From: Ignavibacteriales bacterium
GTDB lineage: Bacteria; Bacteroidota; Ignavibacteria; Ignavibacteriales; Ignavibacteriaceae
DNA: 12,837 nt
Reading direction: 5' to 3'
NCBI GenBank assembly: GCA_020061995.1
Contig: JAGUXE010000120.1
Location: 1 to 12,837 of the forward strand
In this document: piece by piece, positions 8,770 through 12,837 of the stretch
Layout: every line of letters starts with the position of its first letter
Numbering within the stretch: position 1 is the stretch's first letter
Translations under genes and position numbers: made by a program
Notes under the pieces: generated by a model
The model's database searches: none
The model's input: the letters and a program-made list of their open reading frames with translations, nothing else
Told to the model about the DNA's origin: nothing

Positions 8770-9885
8770 ATGTCAAATTCGCTTGGTGCCAGAGGGTATA
8801 ATTTTATTGAGTTTTATGTAGGTTCAGCAAAAATGTGGGCGTATTGGTTAGCCAATGCTTTCGCAATGAAAATAACAGCTTACAGCGGTCCCGAAAAAGG
8901 AGTAAAGGATAGAGTTTCGTATCTTTTAACAAAAAATGAGATGAAATTTTTAATAACATCAGCTTTAAAGCCTTCAAATTATGATGTTTTGAATTTTGTT
9001 AATCGTCACGGGGATGGAGTTAAACGATGGTCACTTGAGGTTGAGAATGTTGAAGATGCATTTAACTTCGCTATTAAAAACGGAGGAATCCCTTCTCGAC
9101 GGCCGAAGAAAATTGAAGATGATAAAGGATTTGTTTATGAAGCGGCAATAAAGCTTTATGATGATGCCGAAATAGTATTCTTCAATAATGACAATTATAA
9201 AGGAAACTTCCGTCCTGGATTTGGCGACCCGGTATTGAAGATAAATATTGATACAATTGATACCGGACTAAATAAAGTTGATCATATAGTCGGTAATGTC
9301 AGAGAAAATGAAATGGACTTATGGGTAAATTATTTAAATAAAACTTTGGGATTGGAAACTTTTCTTGAGTTTGGTGTTGGTGATATTTCGACTAAATATT
9401 CAGCGCTATTATCTAAGGTCGTAAGATCAAAAGATAAAATAATTAGAAATCCCATTAACGAACCATATGAAGGATTAAAAAAATCTCAAATCGAAGAATA
9501 TATTGATGAATATACAGGTTCAGGCATTCAACACATTGCTATTACAACCGATAACATTATCGAAACAATAAAAAATATGAGGTTAAACGGAGTTGAATTT
9601 TTAAGTACTCCACCTGATACTTATTATGAAATGTTGAAAGAAAAAGGTTGGGAAATAACCGAGAATATTGATGAGTTAAAAGAACACGGAATATTATGCG
9701 ATCTTGAGGGAGAAGGTTACCTTCTTCAACTATTTACCAAACCAATAGGGGACAGGCCCACTTTCTTTTTTGAAATAATCCAAAGAAGAAAAGGGGCAGA
9801 GGGATTCGGACAGGGGAACTTCCAAGCATTATTTGAATCGATTGAGAGAGATCAAATATTACGTGGAAATTTTGATAAAGAATAG
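8770..9885 (+). CDS. hpd: 4-hydroxyphenylpyruvate dioxygenase
   Basis: This is a 371-residue protein of the normal length. It converts 4-hydroxyphenylpyruvate and O2 to homogentisate and CO2 in the cytosol, using non-haem Fe(II). Two vicinal-oxygen-chelate modules are visible. The N-terminal one (about 8-140) includes RHGDGVKRWSLEVENV near 79-94. The catalytic one (about 165-350) contains the 2-His-1-Glu iron triad: His172 in NKVDHIVGNV, His255 in SGIQHIAITT and Glu335 in FFFEIIQRRKG. The C-terminal GFGQGNFQALFESIERDQ helix (345-362), which closes the active site, is intact. AAGGAG precedes the ATG. It starts 14 bp after the Lrp-family gene and 43 bp before homogentisate dioxygenase, as expected for a tyrosine degradation operon. 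The related hydroxymandelate synthase is excluded by context and by the standard C-terminus. Confidence 0.97.
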   Translation: MSNSLGARGYNFIEFYVGSAKMWAYWLANAFAMKITAYSGPEKGVKDRVSYLLTKNEMKFLITSALKPSNYDVLNFVNRHGDGVKRWSLEVENVEDAFNFAIKNGGIPSRRPKKIEDDKGFVYEAAIKLYDDAEIVFFNNDNYKGNFRPGFGDPVLKINIDTIDTGLNKVDHIVGNVRENEMDLWVNYLNKTLGLETFLEFGVGDISTKYSALLSKVVRSKDKIIRNPINEPYEGLKKSQIEEYIDEYTGSGIQHIAITTDNIIETIKNMRLNGVEFLSTPPDTYYEMLKEKGWEITENIDELKEHGILCDLEGEGYLLQLFTKPIGDRPTFFFEIIQRRKGAEGFGQGNFQALFESIERDQILRGNFDKE

Positions 9886-9928
9886 TATTAAACCATGATA
9901 ACCCTAACAAAAAAAATGGAGATGACTT

Positions 9929-11092
9929 ATGCCGTTTTATGTTAAGCTTGGTAAGGTCCCGCACAAAAGACATATTACTTTTTATAAAGAAGATGGAAAA
10001 TCATTATATCGTGAAGAGTTGTTCAGCACAAAAGGATTTTCGGGAATATATTCCAATAAATATCACTTATACCTGCCTCCTCAAGTTGAGGCAATAAAAG
10101 AAATTTTTCCTTTTCAAGATAAGAAGTGGAATGATGCACCGTTGCAGTATTATCATTTTATGACAGATAGTAAAAAAGGTGAAGGAAATTTTCTTTCTTC
10201 AAGAAATGTTTTTCTGAAAAATAATCATTGTTCAATTTCTACAGCTAACATTACTGAAGAGACTTCACTTTTTTATCGTAATAGTTTTTCACATGAACTT
10301 CTTTTTGTTCATTATGGTGAAGGTGAATTGTTATCGGAATACGGACGACTTCCTTTAAAAGAGTGGGATTACGTAGTTGTTCCAAAAGGGACCACATATC
10401 AATTGAAGTTCAAAGATTATTCAAATGTAAAGATATTGATAGTTGAATCTGATTCGCCATTTGAAATTCCAAGACATTTCAGAAATGAGTACGGTCAATT
10501 AAAAGAAGATGCCCCATATTATGAAAGAGATTTTGCTGTTCCTCAATTCATGGACCCGTTCGATGAGAAGGGAAATTTCCAATTACTGATAAAAGTTGCG
10601 AATCGATATTTTGAATATCAACTTCCTCATCATCCTTTTGATGTGGTTGGTTGGGACGGTTTTTTATATCCATATACATTTAATATAAAAGAGTATTCAC
10701 CCAAAGTTGCCAAAATTCATTTACCTCCACCGATTCATCTTTTATTCGAAACATCACACTTTGTTGTCTGTAATTTTGTCCCAAGGTTGTATGACTTCCA
10801 CCCTCAGGCAATCCCTGCTCCGTATTATCATTCGAATGTTGACAGTGATGAAGTTCTCTATTATGTACATGGTGATTTTATGTCGAGAAGCGGAGTTCAA
10901 GAAGGATCAATCACGCTTCATCCAATGGGAATTCCCCACGGACCACAACCCGGTAGAACAGAGGCATCCATTGGGAAAAAAGAAACAGAAGAATATGCAA
11001 TTATGATTGATACCTTTGAGCCATTAGAAGTTACCCAAAATGTGAAGGAATCCATGGTTGATGAGTACTCACAATCATGGCTAGAACAATAA
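9929..11092 (+). CDS. hmgA: Homogentisate 1,2-dioxygenase
   Basis: This is a 387-residue protein, shorter than the human and Pseudomonas enzymes (about 430-445) but like the compact bacterial branch. It opens the aromatic ring of homogentisate to maleylacetoacetate using Fe(II) and O2. The cupin iron site is clear near the C-terminus: His301 in PAPYYHSNVDSDEVLYYV, Glu308 (Asp307 is adjacent) and His337 in MGIPHGPQPGRTEAS. The His301-to-His337 distance of 36 equals His335-His371 in the human protein, but His to Glu is seven residues here against six there. An N-terminal cupin region is visible around FVHYGEGELLSEYGRLPLKEWDYVVVPKGTTYQL (127-160). The ATG at 9929 has GGAG seven bases upstream. 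It lies between the 4-hydroxyphenylpyruvate dioxygenase and aminotransferase genes, which supports the substrate. Confidence 0.94.
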   Translation: MPFYVKLGKVPHKRHITFYKEDGKSLYREELFSTKGFSGIYSNKYHLYLPPQVEAIKEIFPFQDKKWNDAPLQYYHFMTDSKKGEGNFLSSRNVFLKNNHCSISTANITEETSLFYRNSFSHELLFVHYGEGELLSEYGRLPLKEWDYVVVPKGTTYQLKFKDYSNVKILIVESDSPFEIPRHFRNEYGQLKEDAPYYERDFAVPQFMDPFDEKGNFQLLIKVANRYFEYQLPHHPFDVVGWDGFLYPYTFNIKEYSPKVAKIHLPPPIHLLFETSHFVVCNFVPRLYDFHPQAIPAPYYHSNVDSDEVLYYVHGDFMSRSGVQEGSITLHPMGIPHGPQPGRTEASIGKKETEEYAIMIDTFEPLEVTQNVKESMVDEYSQSWLEQ

Positions 11093-11122
11093 ATAACTAC
11101 AACTAACTATAAGTAAAATAAT

Positions 11123-12223
11123 ATGATTACAATACCTGAGTTCGTACAAAATCTTGTACCTTACAAGGCCGGTAAATCAATTGATGAATTAGCGAGAGAG
11201 AAGGGTCTCACCCAAATCGTTAAATTAGCATCAAATGAAAATCCACTCGGACCATCCCCAAAATCAATGGGAGCAATTAAGCAATTTATAAATGAATCTC
11301 ATAGGTATGCAGATCCACTTTGTCATAATTTAATAAAGACGCTAGCAGAGCTCCATGGGCTTGCTCCCGATATGGTATTTTCAGCAAGCGGTTCTGACGC
11401 AATTCTTCAATACATCATAATGGCATTTTCAAAAGAAGGAGATGAAGTCTTAACCTCTGCTGGTTCATTTATCGGCTGGTATGTTAATGCAAATAAGATG
11501 GGAAGGAAATCGATTACAGTTCCTTTAAATAGAGAATATAAATACGACCTAGAAGCTTTAGCTTCAGCTATTACGGCGAATACCAGAATTGTTTATCTAG
11601 CAAATCCTAATAATCCAACAGGGACAATTTTCACAAACTCAGAATTTGAAAGTTTCCTAAGAAAAGTGCCTGATAATGTTTTAATAGTGCTTGATGAGGC
11701 TTACACAATGTATGTTGATCATGAATTAGATTTTCCTGATGGATTAAAATACTTAAAGGAGAACCTGATTGTTGTCCGAACATTTTCTAAGAGTTACGGA
11801 TTAGCCGGTCTACGAGTGGGATTTGCATTTGGTGAACCTGAATTAATAAAGCAATTATTTAAGGTAAAACTCTCCTTTGAACCTTCATCGATCTCACAGG
11901 TCGCAGCTATTGCGGCAATTAAAGATTCTGAGTTTATTGAAAAAACTATCGAGTTGAATAAAAGATCATTAAATATGTTCCGTAATAAACTTGATGCACT
12001 TAAAATCCAGTATACAGAATCTGCAGCCAATTTCTTAATGATGGTTTTTGAATCAAAAGATATCGCCAAAGATTTTACAAATGAGTGCCTCATTCGGGGA
12101 TTAATATTGCGTCATGTTGATACTTTCGGAATTCCGGAAGGAGTGAGGATTAATTCAGGGACGGATGAAGAAACTCTCTTTGCCATGAATATTATCGAAG
12201 AAGTTTGGAAGTTAATTCATTGA
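11123..12223 (+). CDS. HisC-family class I/II PLP aminotransferase, probably tyrosine/aromatic aminotransferase
   Basis: This is a 366-residue fold-type I PLP enzyme. It shows KLASNENPLGPSP (34-46), the cofactor-contact NPNNPTGT (161-168) with Asn164, DEAY with Asp191 and Tyr194, the Schiff-base lysine Lys223 in TFSKSYGLAGLRVG, Arg231, and the substrate carboxylate Arg342 in GVRINSG. All correspond in order and near-equal spacing to the E. coli HisC catalytic set. The overall best match in my memory is histidinol-phosphate aminotransferase. However, the gene is 30 bp after homogentisate dioxygenase and just before fumarylacetoacetase, with no his genes nearby. It most likely transaminates tyrosine (perhaps also phenylalanine) to feed 4-hydroxyphenylpyruvate to the pathway. 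A real HisC role cannot be ruled out from sequence alone. No strong ribosome binding site is visible before the ATG. Confidence 0.88.
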   Translation: MITIPEFVQNLVPYKAGKSIDELAREKGLTQIVKLASNENPLGPSPKSMGAIKQFINESHRYADPLCHNLIKTLAELHGLAPDMVFSASGSDAILQYIIMAFSKEGDEVLTSAGSFIGWYVNANKMGRKSITVPLNREYKYDLEALASAITANTRIVYLANPNNPTGTIFTNSEFESFLRKVPDNVLIVLDEAYTMYVDHELDFPDGLKYLKENLIVVRTFSKSYGLAGLRVGFAFGEPELIKQLFKVKLSFEPSSISQVAAIAAIKDSEFIEKTIELNKRSLNMFRNKLDALKIQYTESAANFLMMVFESKDIAKDFTNECLIRGLILRHVDTFGIPEGVRINSGTDEETLFAMNIIEEVWKLIH

Positions 12224-12285
12224 TTTATCAATAGGCTTAAGTAATTGCAAATAAATAAGTTAAAAAGAATTAATTAAGAGGTAAA

Positions 12286-12837
12286 ATGAAGTTTATTTCA
12301 TATTCAAATGGTTTTAAATCCCGGGCGGGAATGGTAATCGAGAATAGTGTTTTCCCAATATCAGAAAATGCAAAATTGATTGGATTTGATTTACCTGAAC
12401 AAATGGAAGATTTGTTGAAAGAGTGGGAGCACACATTATTTGTTGCAAAGCAAATTTGTGAGGAATTGACGGTAGGAAAGGAATTTATTTCAGTTGCATT
12501 TGGCAAGGTAACACTACATGCTCCCGTTCCAAAACCGCCTTCATGTCGAGATGGTTATGCTTTTCGTCAACATGTTATGACTGCAAGGCGAAATCGTGGT
12601 GTTGAGATGATACACGAATTTGATCAGTATCCTATATTCTATTTTACAAACCATAATTCGATAATTGGTCCAGGTGATGTAGTTGTTGAAGATGATCACC
12701 TCAATCAACTTGATTTTGAACTTGAAGTTGCAATTGTGATTGGTAAAGAAGGAAGAAATATTACTTCATCTGAGGCTGATAAATATATTGCTGGCTATTT
12801 AGTTATGAATGATCTTTCTGCCCGACTCCTTCAAATG
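12286..12837 (+). CDS. Fumarylacetoacetate hydrolase family protein, C-terminus beyond window
   Basis: The open frame from the ATG at 12286 (AGAGG upstream) gives 184 residues before the window ends. The family proteins are about 330-420 residues, so roughly half is present. It shows an N-terminal SH3-like region (about 1-80), then SCRDGYAFRQH (87-96), where Asp89 and His96 match the spacing of human FAH Asp126 (metal) and His133 (catalytic). Next come FTNHNSIIGPGD (120-131), the metal-binding ExE pair Glu145/Glu147 in DFELEVAIVIG, and Asp176 in VMNDLSARLLQ. Keeping both Asp89 and His96 favours a true C-C-bond-cleaving fumarylacetoacetase over decarboxylase or isomerase relatives. It would hydrolyse fumarylacetoacetate to fumarate and acetoacetate as the last tyrosine catabolic step. 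It is 62 bp after the aminotransferase and probably in the same operon. Confidence 0.9.
   Translation, partial: MKFISYSNGFKSRAGMVIENSVFPISENAKLIGFDLPEQMEDLLKEWEHTLFVAKQICEELTVGKEFISVAFGKVTLHAPVPKPPSCRDGYAFRQHVMTARRNRGVEMIHEFDQYPIFYFTNHNSIIGPGDVVVEDDHLNQLDFELEVAIVIGKEGRNITSSEADKYIAGYLVMNDLSARLLQM

Overview
The window is about 35% GC by eye and codes on both strands. It holds ten genes: eight complete and two cut by the window edges. The mix suggests a Gram-negative member of the Bacteroidota/Chlorobiota side of the tree. There are several exported proteins, a lipoprotein, and a GroEL of the 545-residue type with a GGM tail. Good GGAGG-type ribosome binding sites and a near-consensus sigma-70 promoter with TTGACA at -35 argue against a typical Bacteroidetes genome. 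An Ignavibacteria-like organism is my best guess, by inference only; no marker here fixes the taxonomy.

Region 1 (1-4084, minus strand) encodes three exported proteins. In transcription order these are a 365-residue secreted protein with no recognised family, a secreted FecR-domain protein, and, after a clear terminator, a large (over 700 residues, incomplete) predicted outer-membrane beta-barrel protein with an N-terminal Ig-like part. The set looks like an envelope or cell-surface module. It is the least understood part of the window.

Region 2 (4085-6088) starts with a divergent AT-rich intergenic stretch of about 530 bp. A plus-strand pair follows: a TPR lipoprotein and a DUF58 (vWA-like) protein whose start codon directly follows the lipoprotein stop. 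A strong bidirectional terminator closes this pair and, from the other side, the chaperonin operon.

Region 3 (6105-8164, minus strand) is a textbook groES-groEL heat-shock operon. It has a sigma-70 promoter (TTGACA, 17 bp, TATATT) overlapping a perfect CIRCE operator, so HrcA control is expected.

Region 4 (8240-12837, plus strand) is a tyrosine catabolism operon: an Lrp/AsnC regulator, 4-hydroxyphenylpyruvate dioxygenase, homogentisate 1,2-dioxygenase, a HisC-family class I aminotransferase (probably making 4-hydroxyphenylpyruvate from tyrosine), and the first 184 residues of a fumarylacetoacetate hydrolase. Together these would take tyrosine to fumarate and acetoacetate, apart from maleylacetoacetate isomerase, which is not in the window. 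Two steps need oxygen, so the organism should be able to live at least part-time with oxygen. I saw no tRNA, rRNA, CRISPR array or mobile element, and no clear new defence or enzymatic system.
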